Shown here one piece after another: positions 55,852 to 63,054 of a stretch of DNA of 64,000 nt. Source of the DNA: Bedellia somnulentella (taxonomy: Eukaryota > Arthropoda > Insecta > Lepidoptera > Bedelliidae); contig OY755177.1 of assembly GCA_963576735.1 (NCBI GenBank), forward strand, positions 17,732,001 to 17,796,000. Direction: 5' to 3'. The stretch's first letter is position 1. Every line of letters starts with the position of its first letter. The notes beneath the pieces were generated by a model. The model had not been told where the DNA came from, searched no databases, and worked only from the letters and a program-made list of their open reading frames with translations. The translations under genes and the position numbers were made by a program.

Positions 55852-58800
55852 GGTTTGTATGTTCCTTATGGAAACAAAAACTACTCGACGGATTTTAACG
55901 AAACTTGGCACAATTATTCTTCATACTCCTGGGCAGGTTTTTGTATACTTTCCAGCAGAGTAGTAAAGGGGAATTTTGGGAAATTTTGGGAAATTTTGGG
56001 AAAACGGGAGAAATTACTCCATTTTTTAAGCTTCCGTCGCGTGTGCAGCCTTAATGGTTAAGCTTACATAGAAATCATGTATGACGAAAATATTCTTCAT
56101 AAAATTGTCTAAAAAATTTCTCTCAACAGTAATTGTCTATCTTTTATGGTTGACTCACAATAACACGTGTAACTCCTGATAGCTTAGCAGTTCGAAGTAT
56201 TCTGATTATATTTGTTTACTCTTACGTTTATAATACTCTCATTCATCCCTAATTTAAAAAAGGTTACATTATAACCTATTCAATAAAAAAAGAATCATAG
56301 AAAACGGTAGAGAAACACCGAAATTATACATGAAATAGGCCATCGCGCCCGTGACCAAAACCAAATCGTTAATAATTTACATATTATATACTAGATGGCG
56401 CCAGTAATTGCATTCTACATCACGTAATTATTTATTCTTTAGATTGTTATAAATACTTCATAGCTTATTATTCCAAAATTTTCTAATAAACGGAAATACT
56501 GAACCGTTCATAAGAGCGCATTCAAAATCACCAAACTACACTGTTCAGGGAGTGCTATATAAATTTAATAAATTGAAAACATTACGCTAAATTTCACAAT
56601 GCTTGAGCAGTGACTGAAGAAAGAAACCTCAGATATTTAAAAAAACATCGCTACCCGTGCGAAGCTGGGCCGATCCACTAGTTCATAATATTTCCTTTGT
56701 TTCAGGTAATTAAGATAATGTTTTTCAGTGCCATAGTACTGTATTTTCTATATCTAATAGTATTAATAGTAAAGGCCTACAGTGACTTACGGAATATGCC
56801 TTTCTTCGGTAAGTACAAACTATTTTTATCGTCTCTGTAACTTCTTTAGAGAATAAATTGATGAATTTAGATGAAGCTTGGGGGCAGCAAGGTGGCCATA
56901 AACAGTCTCAGCCTACCCCAATAGCAACTAATGGCGTAATCATATGTATGTATATTTATGAAAGTCTTTTTGTTTATTCTGAGTGCCAATTTTGAAACCT
57001 ATGAAGCTCTTTACAGTATTAAGGATTGGACTTTTATCATCAACTAGTGTAACGCCGCGGCCTCGCACGTCTATTGAGATTATTAAATAAGTGACTCCAT
57101 AATCAAATTCAATTATGTATATTTCAATTAACAGTGTCAATATAACAATAACTGTCAACTGGTTTCCCAAAATACAGGCTTGCCTAGTTTGGGAACCTCT
57201 GTGTAATCTTTAGTGTAAATATGCCTTATCAAATAAAAATTTTATTTAGATTGCTTTTTATACCATACTAATAAATATTTTTTAACAAATACACATACAA
57301 GGCCATGTGTCTGACATTCATTATACTTTTTGTTACCACTACCTCAAGCAAACCAACTACCGTACGAGAAGAAATTTTTGACCATATTCTTACCTGGCTT
57401 GCAGACCAATTAGAAATTTTTTGAACAGCCACCGAATCTTAAACTACCAATTCATACTAAAATCCCCTTTTTTCCAGATATCCGCCTCCGCTGCCTATCC
57501 ATAGTGGTAGCGACAATATCATCTACCACCGCCCTCCTCTGCATCCAAGGCTGGGGCCCGGCCGCCCTACAAGACCATTGGGCCTCCCAACCCAAGATTC
57601 ACTACGATACCTCCGCGCCCTTCATGGCTTTGTACGGCCTCTTTAACTTCAAACTATATATGCTGGCGTATCTGTTTTCGCCGGGAAGCGGGTCTATACA
57701 TGGTTAGTATATACTTTTGAGAGATTTACTCACAAAAAAAGGCAGCCATTGACACGGTAGCTCAATTGGCAGAGCGACGGGGGCGTATACCCGAGGTCGC
57801 GGGTTCGATTTCCGCCTGTGTCGAAATTTTTCTTTCCTTTATTTATTAGTAATAATCCCCACATGAGGATTTCATGAACAAAAACATTCAAATTAGGCTC
57901 TATACATGGTTAGTCATATTTTTTTACATATTTGCTCTTAAAGTGAGTTTAATTGGACAGCGTTTACACATGTACACCGCTTCTGATCATAGTTGTGTTT
58001 ACATATTATTACGATTATTTAAATTTTTTGCCAACCAAAAGTCGTAAACGATAGAAAGTTTAAGTACATAATAAACATAACATATATATAAACATAAACG
58101 TTCACGCCGAATATCCCCGAAGGGGTTGGCAGAGGTACTAATACTTCTGAACATCACATGACTTTGTCCCACGAGTACCCACGTTTTGCATGGACAGTGT
58201 ACTGTACTCACGTGATAGGGGGCAGGCCTATCGCCGTTTGGTACGAATACACTGTCACATGACTAAGTGCATCTCAGCCATGTGGGTTTCCTCACGATGT
58301 TTTCCCTCACCGTTAACAACCATGATTAATTAACCACACATATGTCTTTAGAAAAGACAAATTGGTGTAGGCCCGACCCAGGATTTGAACACTAGTCGTT
58401 TGCACGATAACCGAGTGTTCTACCCACTGGGCTATCACGGCTGCTTTAAAAAGAAGAAAGTTTAAGTCTTGCGTAAAAAAATAATAATAAGAGAAAGAAT
58501 GTTTTAAATATTTTTCGTTTCTTTTGGACCACTTACTACTACACTATGATATTTTTCAGAAGATCTTTTTAGAACGAATCAGTTAGAATGAGATGGCAGT
58601 ATACGATACTAAGTAAGTGCGTAAGAGATGAGATGGCTGCTTTCTCCCACGCGCTATCTAGTTAAAAGCTCGCTCGTACTAACTATGCAGGAAGACGCAG
58701 CCATCGATCAGACTTGATACATCCACACAAAGCTTACGCCCTTATTTCCATTGGGGTAGACAAAAACTTCTAATCGCCATTTTACCCTTTTTGTCTTAGA

Positions 58801-60718
58801 TTAGCATTATTTCTTTAAGTATTTAAAAGGCTATAAGGCTGAAGACCCATCACTTACAAGTAACAACTACTTAAAGTGCTAACAGACGATCGAGCATGTA
58901 CGGCGCGCACCATCGCACTGTGCGGTGCGCTCTAGCCTACAGACGATCGCACTGTGCGCCCCGCACCATCGCACCGTGCACCGCAAGCGCTTCGAACCAG
59001 CCCGCACCAATAATAATAATATTATGTGCGGCGAACCACACTACACACGTTCGTTTTTGGTACGGCCTGTACCACGAACACTGGTGCGCGCCGTACATGT
59101 TCGATCGTCTGTTAGCACTTTAAATTCTGAAAATCTGGTTCCTCCTTTTTGGGATATTCGAGGGGCATGCCAAAAGAAACTAGATACTCAAAAATTATAA
59201 AATTTATTCTTTATTACAAGTATCGATCTTTTCAAAGTATTCACCCTGAGCACGTATACACTTTTCCATACGTCTGAACCAATTGGAAAATACCTGTGAC
59301 CACTCTTCTTTAGATACCTCAGAAATCTCGAAATTATCGGCAACCAGCGCATCTTCTTTGCTTTCAAACCTCTTTCCCTTTAGTTTTTCTTTGATTTTTG
59401 GAAACAAGTAAAAATCACAAGGCGCTAGGTCAGGGGAATATGGCGGATGAGGGAGAATTGACACATTTTTCGAGTTGAAAAAGTCTAGTGTTCTGGCAGA
59501 CGTGTGCGGCGCCGCATTGTCGTGGTGCCAGAGAAGGTGCCGGATTCCTGACTTCAGTCGCTTGTCACACCAAGCTGATATTACTGTTGGAGAACAAACT
59601 ATCACATAACATTCGGAGTTCACCGTTCTTTCATTCTCTAGCACAAAAGTAGCAATATGACCCGTTTTGCAGAAAAACGAGACATCCATTTGTTTCTGTG
59701 TGCTTCGTGCATGGCGACATTTCATTGGAGTTGGCTCGTCATCAAAGCACCATACAGTTGACTGTCGCTTTGATTCGGGATCATAGTTATATAGCCATGT
59801 TTCGTCACCAGTCAGTATATCATATACGTTTTTTTTCTCGTCTCCGTTGAATTTATCTATCATGGATAGGCACCAATCCACCGACGGTCTTTCTGCTCAT
59901 CGGTAAGTTTGTGCGGCACCCATCTCGAACAACGTTTACGGAGAGAAATGTGGTCGTGAATTATGGTTTGCATTGCTGCTGATCCAATTCCTAGTTCTCG
60001 CCCTAGCTCTACATATGTAATTCGTCGGTTTTCGCAAATAAGTTTTTCGACTGCACGAACGTTTTCTTGCGTGACCGCGGTTCGAGACATCCCCGTCCTC
60101 TTTTAAATTCAGCAAATCAATTGAATTCTGTTGCTCGGGAATAAGCAGACTCACCAAAAGTAGAAATCAAAAGTTCAAAATATTCTTGAGCCTTTAAAAC
60201 TTTTTAAAGTCATAATAAATCATAGCGCGAAAATCACGTCGACTGAGCTTGATTGTTGCAAGTGAATTCCAGTCAGATTCTCGGAAAAATGATGCTCATT
60301 CAAGTAAAAAATAAATAAAAGAAGTATGTTGTATTTTCAAATATGTCAATAAAAAACGAGCCTATAAGATGGTGTATAGCTTGCCAGTGTCAATTAAATG
60401 AGAAAAGAGTATCTAACTTCTATTGGCATGCCTCTCGTATAGCCATGAATATAGGTATATGTGAATATTATAAATGCAATGTAACTTTTTTTATCTCTTA
60501 CTATTGAACGAAATATGACGTTTCCGTGTTTTAATAACGAAATATTGAATATGTATTACCATTATTATTTCCCTTTTTTTCCAGACACGGCTATCACCAA
60601 GGACAACCCAGCATTCTCGATGATCAATGATTCCGACGAAGACGTGATTTATGGATCCGATGAGGAAAGCCGGCGACCGCTGAACTCTCATCACAAAGTA
60701 ACTGAAGATATCATCTGA
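43046..60718 (+). CDS. TMEM181: Transmembrane protein 181 (GOLD-type seven-transmembrane family), 12 coding exons
   Basis: Spliced CDS: 43046-43194, 44916-45019, 45692-45850, 47103-47205, 48555-48708, 49283-49363, 50456-50555, 53604-53731, 54660-54806, 56706-56808, 57478-57702, 60585-60718. This gives 1587 bp, 528 residues plus stop, with all phases consistent and all introns GT-AG. Recognised by its N-terminal membrane segment (about 64-84), a lumenal domain, FKTYNP before the seven-helix bundle, LRKYSTQDWAIEQKW, FNFKLYMLA, and the acidic tail DNPAFSMINDSDEDVIYGSD, all characteristic of TMEM181. The family belongs to the GOST group (with WLS, GPR107 and TMEM87), thought to act in Golgi and post-Golgi trafficking. 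Human TMEM181 was reported as a host factor for E. coli cytolethal distending toxin. The gene looks intact. Confidence 0.94.
43415..43560. repeat. Repeat-H copy
   Basis: AACTCTTTATTGTACATC.. to AAAAGCGATCTCTTCCAGAC; the same end as at 54363-54505. Confidence 0.6.
43672..44040 (-). repeat. SINE-C copy
   Basis: ATAAACGTTCACGCCGTTTATC to the tRNA-like end ACTGGACTATCATG; near full length. Confidence 0.88.
44570..44770 (-). repeat. SINE-B copy
   Basis: Inverse of the SINE-B body (ACGGACACATAATACGCAGA..) ending in the tRNA-like head (GCAACCTCCGGACCGAG, CTATCCACTCGGCCACGG). About 140 bp upstream of TMEM181 exon 2. Confidence 0.85.
44916..45019 (+). CDS. TMEM181: TMEM181 exon 2: first membrane segment
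   Basis: Residues 50-85. RMYTMHKGEFVMVFIAFFAC.. and a Gly-rich membrane end; aligns with the MRLYTLSKRHF.. region of vertebrate TMEM181. Donor gtaatc at 45020. Confidence 0.92.
45050..45350 (-). repeat. SINE-C, diverged copy
   Basis: AAGATGTTCACGCCAATAATC to CTACCCACTAAGCTACCACAG, with deletions in the tRNA-like head. Confidence 0.78.
45410..46180. repeat. Worn SINE-A pieces around TMEM181 exon 3
   Basis: 45410-45612 and 45975-46170 keep the SINE-A order (GTCGGCTT.., GAACCATCACC.., CTTCCAAAAGTGGCT). 45880-45977 carries the CTCCTTTTTTTGAAGTCGGT repeat also found at 6768. Exon 3 itself (45692-45850) is unaffected. Confidence 0.6.
45692..45850 (+). CDS. TMEM181: TMEM181 exon 3: lumenal domain
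   Basis: Residues 85-138. Ser/Thr-rich linker, then GTRAQQLWLMAEILTNNDD, matching the family's QQLWL segment. Locally GC-richer than its surroundings. Donor gtgaga at 45851. Confidence 0.9.
46672..47060. repeat. SINE-A minus copy and a worn plus piece
   Basis: 46672-46866: CATACATACATATACTCACGG to CTTAGTCGCCTCTTACAAG. 46940-47060: a diverged plus piece ending just before exon 4. Confidence 0.75.
47103..47205 (+). CDS. TMEM181: TMEM181 exon 4: lumenal domain
   Basis: Residues 138-172. FDKSFQISISVDGVL.. fits the beta-rich lumenal domain. Donor gtatac at 47206; the phase joins on both sides. Confidence 0.85.
47375..47845 (-). repeat. SINE-A split by a tRNA-like hairpin element
   Basis: Left part to AAAAGATGGTAAA (47493), right part from AAAAGATGGTAAAG (about 47695) to GCCGACACTACACAGC. 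Confidence 0.88.
47494..47694 (+). repeat. SINE-G-type element: tRNA-like unit inside a long hairpin, 13-bp target duplication
   Basis: AAAAGATGGTAAA flanks it on both sides. ACTCATAAATAAAAGATGTT and following bases on the left are the exact inverse of the right end (arms of about 36-40 bp). A tRNA-like unit (about 47583-47656; CTATAGCTCAGTTGGCAGAG and GCGGGTTCGAACCCC) sits in the loop. Confidence 0.85.
48083..48362 (-). repeat. SINE-A copy
   Basis: CATACATACATATACTCACGG to GTGTTATTCTAAGCC; its last part is disturbed by an ACACACGACACACGAC repeat. Confidence 0.85.
48555..48708 (+). CDS. TMEM181: TMEM181 exon 5: lumenal domain with cysteine pair
   Basis: Residues 172-223. TLHVRCHKQDCEEVLFLHLG.., the two-Cys motif present in the family (CAGKC in vertebrates), followed by YTHYVLNIHFYGLE. 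Donor gtaagt at 48709. Confidence 0.92.
48735..49115. repeat. Worn SINE-A and short RTE end
   Basis: 48735-49025 plus SINE-A with a ~40-bp inserted block near 48850. 49030-49110 is a short inverse RTE 3' piece (GCAGAGACTATCGATCGCC). Confidence 0.7.
49283..49363 (+). CDS. TMEM181: TMEM181 exon 6: start of seven-helix region
   Basis: Residues 224-250. FKTYNPGFTQMETWFRFIF.. matches the family's KTYNPAFSRLEIWFRF. Short 27-codon exon in phase 0 on both sides. Confidence 0.93.
49400..49560 (+). repeat. SINE-C partial copy
   Basis: GGCCCTACACCAATTTGTCT to GGCGATAGGCCTGC; head and half the body. Confidence 0.82.
49586..49712 (+). repeat. SINE-A with internal deletion
   Basis: GCCGTGTGGTGCCGGCTTAG.. 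joins directly to TCTAGGGATTTATAGCCGTG. Confidence 0.82.
50241..50373. mobile_element. MITE-E copy 3 (full)
   Basis: AGCAAGCACGAGC and GCTCGTGCTTG inverted ends; interior nearly the same as 3893-4027. Lies 80 bp upstream of TMEM181 exon 7. Confidence 0.78.
50456..50555 (+). CDS. TMEM181: TMEM181 exon 7
   Basis: Residues 251-284. WFAHTLRKYSTQDWAIEQKW and a following hydrophobic helix (LLPLLLLYN). The donor is the weak gttcgt at 50556; phase and family alignment (YN|DP) support it. A 2.6-kb LINE lies 320 bp downstream in the intron. Confidence 0.9.
50875..53508 (+). mobile_element. 5'-truncated RTE-like non-LTR retrotransposon with 14-bp target duplication
   Basis: Flanked by ATCTCCTTGTTTTT at 50861-50874 and again at 53509-53522. 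Ends in (ATGT)n after GGCGTGAGAATATG. The first ~10 bases after the left duplication (TCTCCTTGTT) repeat part of the target again, as seen at some LINE 5' junctions. Lies in the TMEM181 exon 7-8 intron, same strand. Other fragments in the window come from the same family. Confidence 0.92.
50886..53480 (+). CDS. LINE endonuclease (C-terminal half) plus reverse transcriptase ORF
   Basis: 864 codons without interruption. Starts inside the apurinic-type endonuclease domain (LGDFNGW at the start, GTDHFLV near residue 97), so the first half of the endonuclease is missing. The reverse transcriptase follows: FIDLEKAYDRV with Asp493, GVRQGCVASP, and YADD at 591-594. The C-terminal part contains [14 protein letters not shown] and ends in [11 protein letters not shown]. 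The domain order and single ORF fit the RTE group. The enzyme core looks intact, but the element could not move by itself without its 5' end. Confidence 0.9.
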   Translation: MLGDFNGWVGVSRNGCERVLGKFGDKRVNENGEKVIEVCLERNLCVTNTLFEHKDIHMYTRQRGSERSMIDFVIVDERLRAKVVDTRVHRGINVGTDHFLVISRLRGLCTRWRHRAKVSTTEFARIKVEKLEEDENIRDEYMKKLDDRLSCVEMKDEMEIEEVWDVLKSSMVECATEVCGLSKRTNRPPTSWWDKDVKEAVGDKKKAWLDLLAIKASKRMDARVKDDVVKNSEDEYKRVKNEVKKKIEKKKRDLIEWCERKLSDSFRNNQKLFWKYIRKEKGVSQNTRVNVVRDEQGELATDESSIRRVWKNYFEGLFEKEDTSISSPIGSNVDWNDVMGDFSDSEISMEEIMKAMKSMKLGKAAGYDRINTEMLRAGKGVVASWLYFLFQKCWSSGKVPQDWCKAVIVPLYKGKGSHQEARNYRGISLLSIVGKLYAKVLIERVMNETDDKIWDVQAGFRKGMGCMDQIFSLRSITEKFLAKNRKVYCSFIDLEKAYDRVVRKCLWEVLSKFGLGSRLIRALVSLYEDSSACVRVNGENTDWFGISRGVRQGCVASPWLFNLFMDDCLTELRESDYGLRMGGFIIKCLLYADDQVLLASSVEELQEMMNIACASFEKKGMRVNVDKTKTMVFEREVNMTECVIEINGKKVEQVKEFVYLGSLFTRDGKCDEDIERRVKKGNAVNGALDSLMSSQSVSEKARMAVHDAVLVPTLMYGSECWVWQKKHESRVNAVEMRSLRKVCNVRLCDRVRNDVIRERCGVKDDIVRKIEKGMLRWFGHIERMDDSKLVKEIYRANVEGNVSRGRPRRTHLDQIENVLKKAGVRSMKNKRACMKRLMDVNEAREVCQDRTKWRSIVSAYPNGN
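53604..53731 (+). CDS. TMEM181: TMEM181 exon 8
   Basis: Residues 284-326. DPIYPLRLVSAS.. and a membrane helix ending WLALYHGLRQ, as in vertebrate CVYHGIRV. Acceptor aattccag, donor gtaaga at 53732. Confidence 0.92.
53790..53935 (-). repeat. SINE-G partial copy
   Basis: TTCATGAAAACCTCATGTGG.. through AGAAAAATTTCGACACAGGC and the minus tRNA-like unit, cut after CTCTGCCAAC. GGCGTATACCCTACGCC follows as a small palindrome. Confidence 0.8.
54175..54590 (-). repeat. Worn SINE-C with a repeat-H insert
   Basis: CCCAATATCCAAAAGGATGG.. to ATGATAAATT-like text, interrupted at 54363-54505 by repeat-H (AACTCTTTTTTGCACC.., AAAGCGATCTCTTCCAGAC), then AAAAGACACATTGGTGTAGGC. Confidence 0.65.
54660..54806 (+). 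CDS. TMEM181: TMEM181 exon 9
   Basis: Residues 327-375. FYLFKLIIVGLVWFPAMMM.. forms a membrane helix; YDPTFNYVV follows, as in the family (HDPMYQY). Donor gtgagt at 54807, phase 0. Confidence 0.92.
54870..55795. repeat. Dispersed AT-rich insect repeats
   Basis: CAAGCTGACCCGACAG at 54985 and CAGAAAGACAGACAGACAGA at 55501 are typical of worn LINE or SINE 3' regions. No coding exon seen between TMEM181 exons 9 and 10 here. Confidence 0.4.
55801..55851. repeat. (GTCT)n microsatellite
   Basis: More than 12 uninterrupted GTCT units, followed by CGGTTTGTATGTTCC.. and a dispersed repeat with three GAAATTTTGG units at 55970-56000. Confidence 0.95.
56706..56808 (+). CDS. TMEM181: TMEM181 exon 10
   Basis: Residues 376-410. 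Hydrophobic helix (FFSAIVLYFLYLIVLIV) then KAYSDLRNMPF, matching the family's RACSELRHMPY. Donor gtaagt at 56809. Confidence 0.92.
56880..56962 (+). mobile_element. RTE-like LINE 3' stub
   Basis: CAGTCTCAGCCTACCCCAAT.. and ATCATATGTATGTATA: only the last ~70 bp of the LINE. Confidence 0.7.
57478..57702 (+). CDS. TMEM181: TMEM181 exon 11: last helices
   Basis: Residues 410-485. DIRLRCLSIVVATIS.., then FMALYGLFNFKLYMLAYLFSP. Noticeably GC-rich and CCC/GCC-rich against AT-rich introns. Donor gttagt at 57703. Confidence 0.93.
57750..57890 (+). repeat. SINE-G copy
   Basis: tRNA-like unit from TGACACGGTAGCTCAATTGG to GCCTGTGTCG, then TTTTTCTTTCCTTTATTTAT and CCCACATGAGGATTTCATG. The anticodon-like loop reads GCGTATA; C sits where real tRNAs have U33. 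Confidence 0.85.
58074..58443 (-). repeat. SINE-C copy
   Basis: Near-full copy from ATAAACATAAACGTTCACGCC to GGGCTATCACGG. Confidence 0.9.
58572..58682. mobile_element. MITE-E copy 4 (inverted, partial)
   Basis: GAATGAGATGGCAGTATACG and TAAGTAAGTGCGTAAGAGATG are the inverse of the MITE-E interior. Confidence 0.7.
58875..59119. mobile_element. GC-rich MITE with TTAA flanks, 245 bp
   Basis: TTAA at 58871-58874 and 59120-59123. Starts AGTGCTAACAGACGATCGAG and ends with the inverse; arms of ~37 bp reach into TACGGCGCGCACCA. Interior repeats of ATCGCAC(T/C)GTGC. TTAA targets are typical of piggyBac-type elements, but no transposase is present. Confidence 0.85.
59157..60439 (-). mobile_element. 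Mariner transposon, full length but broken
   Basis: TA at 59155-59156 and 60440-60441. Inverted ends of about 33 bp (GAGGGGCATGCCAAAAGAAA vs GAGAGGCATGCCAATAGAAG). Encloses a mariner-type transposase pseudogene. In the last TMEM181 intron, opposite strand. Confidence 0.93.
59204..60265 (-). pseudogene. Mariner transposase pseudogene (D,D34D)
   Basis: The C-terminal two thirds are open (59204-59881): TGDETWLYNYDPESK, HHDNAAPHTSA and YSPDLAPCDFYLFP. The second and third Asp are 34 residues apart, as in mariner. A one-base loss near 59880 shifts it from the upstream part (RVPHK-type segment WVPHKLTDEQK). The N-terminal helix-turn-helix (DFRAMIYYDFKK, GESAYSRATEFN) has a stop in place of Trp and a small deletion. 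Inactive. Confidence 0.9.
60585..60718 (+). CDS. TMEM181: TMEM181 exon 12: acidic tail and stop
   Basis: Residues 485-528, stop TGA at 60716. DNPAFSMINDSDEDVIYGSD is nearly unchanged from vertebrates and clinches the identity. ATTAAA at about 60769 is a possible poly(A) signal. Confidence 0.95.
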
Positions 60719-60769
60719 TTTTCTATTTGGACTGTAAAAACTCTACTACATGTATCTACAACTCGTTAT

Positions 60770-61460
60770 ATTAAAAGAGGAACAAAGACTCTTTGGTTTT
60801 ATTCTGTTACATCATTCCTTATTACTTCATAAAGCATGGACTGAAAGGACTGCCAAATAATGAATTATATTATATCCTTCTGACGCACAAAGGCGCAACC
60901 TCATACACTTGCAAGCATCTGACATACATAGCTTACAAGCTTATGTGAGTGAGATAAGTCATGATAGAGTTGGCGCCATTTCTTTCAAACTACTAATTAA
61001 CATACTTGTAAGTAGCACGAATAAAAATGCTATCAAATAGCACGTGTGTATTGGGCCTTGCTTGAAAACAGCATGCTAGTTGTTTGCTAGCAAATCGACC
61101 GACTGTTTATTTTTAGCACGCTACCTGAAGAGCGGGGTAGTCCGCACCGTTTAAAGCATGTCTGAACGTGTTTGCTCTGTAGCATTAAAACGATACACTC
61201 AAAACTAGCATGCCAATACGTAGCATAAGTACACATTACGATAGCATACTTAAAATTAGAATGCTTAGTTAGTGCTCTACTTTCTAAAATGTGTAACCTT
61301 AAGTGATGCGGCCTGAAGGTCTAATCTTCACGCCGACAACGATAATTAGCGTTCGTATCTCTTCTAACAATATTTCTATTTATTTCTATCTCCCTCGGAC
61401 GTAACGAATATTCGGACTTTGATATTTTGAAATGTATAGAACAATATTAATATTGGTGCT
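60770..61460. other. Region downstream of TMEM181 without recognised genes
   Basis: Mixed AT-rich sequence after the TMEM181 3' end. No repeat family or exon recognised. Confidence 0.4.
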
Positions 61461-61464
61461 TTCT

Positions 61465-61851
61465 GGCTCCAACTTCACCACGACTACAATTGTCAGTGAC
61501 ATATGTCGAGCTACAATTGTCAAGCAAATTGTGACATATTACAATTTTATGAAATATTTTCTATAGAAATGCTTACAAACTTGACAGACATTTTGCTACA
61601 ATTGTATGTATTACAATTGTGTTGTGAAACAGTAATTATTATTTTAGTCGACATATTTGTAGAATTGTCGTAGAATCTTGACATGAGATTGAGCACATGT
61701 CGGATTTGCGTGACAATTGTAGTTTTTCGTGGTTGATACATGCGTATTTCAAAATGGCTCTCCATGCGAGTAGTAGTGACGCTAGTGATAGTAACAGTGA
61801 TCTTGATGAATTTACAATTGTAGCACTTGTCGCGTTGGTGAAATTGGAGCC
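61465..61851. mobile_element. Non-autonomous element with inverted ends and ACAATTGT clusters
   Basis: Left GGCTCCAACTTCACCACG, right (inverted) GGCTCCAATTTCACCAACG. Six ACAATTGT palindromes lie inside (about 61486, 61513, 61601, 61612, 61711 and 61813), several near the ends and some preceded by CT. The layout suits transposase-binding subterminal repeats. Target duplication not clear. Confidence 0.55.
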
Positions 61852-61859
61852 TGGTCGAT

Positions 61860-63050
61860 GACACCAACGACAACTACAGAGGTATCGTTGGATTCGTCGA
61901 ACATTACTATGTTTTCTCATAGATCGGAAATGTCAAACTACGAATATTCGTTTCGTGTGAGCGAGATAAAAATAAATTTTAATAGGGTTAGAAGAGATAA
62001 GTATGCCTATTATCGTTCTCGATGTGAACAGTTGACTCTCTGTGCGGCTTCAGCTTGAAGTTTTGTTTGTCGGGCGACTAAGGACCGGGCTTCACACACA
62101 AAGTGACGAAGTTAAGGTTTTTGTCGTAGAGCACGGCGGGCACGACTCTCGAGAGGCCTTTGCCAGTAGAATCCAAGAGAGGTACTAATTTCGGGTTCTT
62201 TGACATTCGGCAAGGTCGATGTATTGAGTGGTACATTCTTTGTCATTGACTGCGGGTGGTTTCGTCGGGATGCGAGAGAACAAGGGCCTCCCCCGTCACA
62301 ACATCTGAAGAGATAAGGATTGGTGCCAAAAATGCTTCGACCCAAGCATTGTTCATTTGGAGCCAATCTTGCCTTTTAGCTATGCTACAATGATCGAATC
62401 ATAATAAAATAAAGTGTCTAGTTCTATTACTGCGCAATGTAATTTGATATACGGACATAGTGTGGCATTGAGTCGGCCAATATGTGCTAAATTAATAATT
62501 TCATTGTAATAATTATTTATACTTTCGATAATGCCGCGTAGTTTGGACTATTGGCAATACGGTTCATATTCATATTCACTCGGTTGTTACTGTTACCTGG
62601 GGGTGGTCTACAGTTGACTCAAAGATATGGCGATTTGGGGATTAGTAAACGATCATGTGGGTTACCCATACCTATCCTAAAGTAAGTGAGGTAATACAGA
62701 AGAAAAATTTAACTAGGGAAGCATAAAGGCATCGCGATGCCAAAAAATTTGAGCAGAGTGAGAAATTCAATCAGTTTAATTTAATAAAATTTCAAGATGT
62801 AGTAATAAATAGTAAGTCAACTTAGATTTAAAACTTTAACACTAATGACATGACACAATGGAAGGAGTAGATCAAGCTCAGCGCGTTTAAGTGCCCACGA
62901 AAGCTCCGCTTTGTTGTGAAAAATGACACGCTAACCGACCAAACGGTTTAACCTATTGCCATGAAATTTTGCACACAGATAAACCACACCCTGATGATGG
63001 TTATAGACACCAAAAAATATATTTCACGAATCACGCTATATCTAACTCGC
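61860..63050. other. Unassigned sequence
   Basis: 62040-62400 is GC-richer with no convincing reading frame or splice structure. The rest is AT-rich. 62935-63050 (GCCATGAAATTTTGCACACAG) resembles a dispersed insect repeat. Confidence 0.35.
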
Positions 63051-63054
63051 TCTA

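Noticed and set aside
58896..59200. Small His/Arg-rich protein
   Set aside because: The frames cover the GC-rich TTAA-flanked MITE, so the reading is a by-product of its repeats.
62112..62366. 84-codon minus frame in the GC-richer stretch
   Set aside because: No recognisable domain, no splice context, and no start that stands out.
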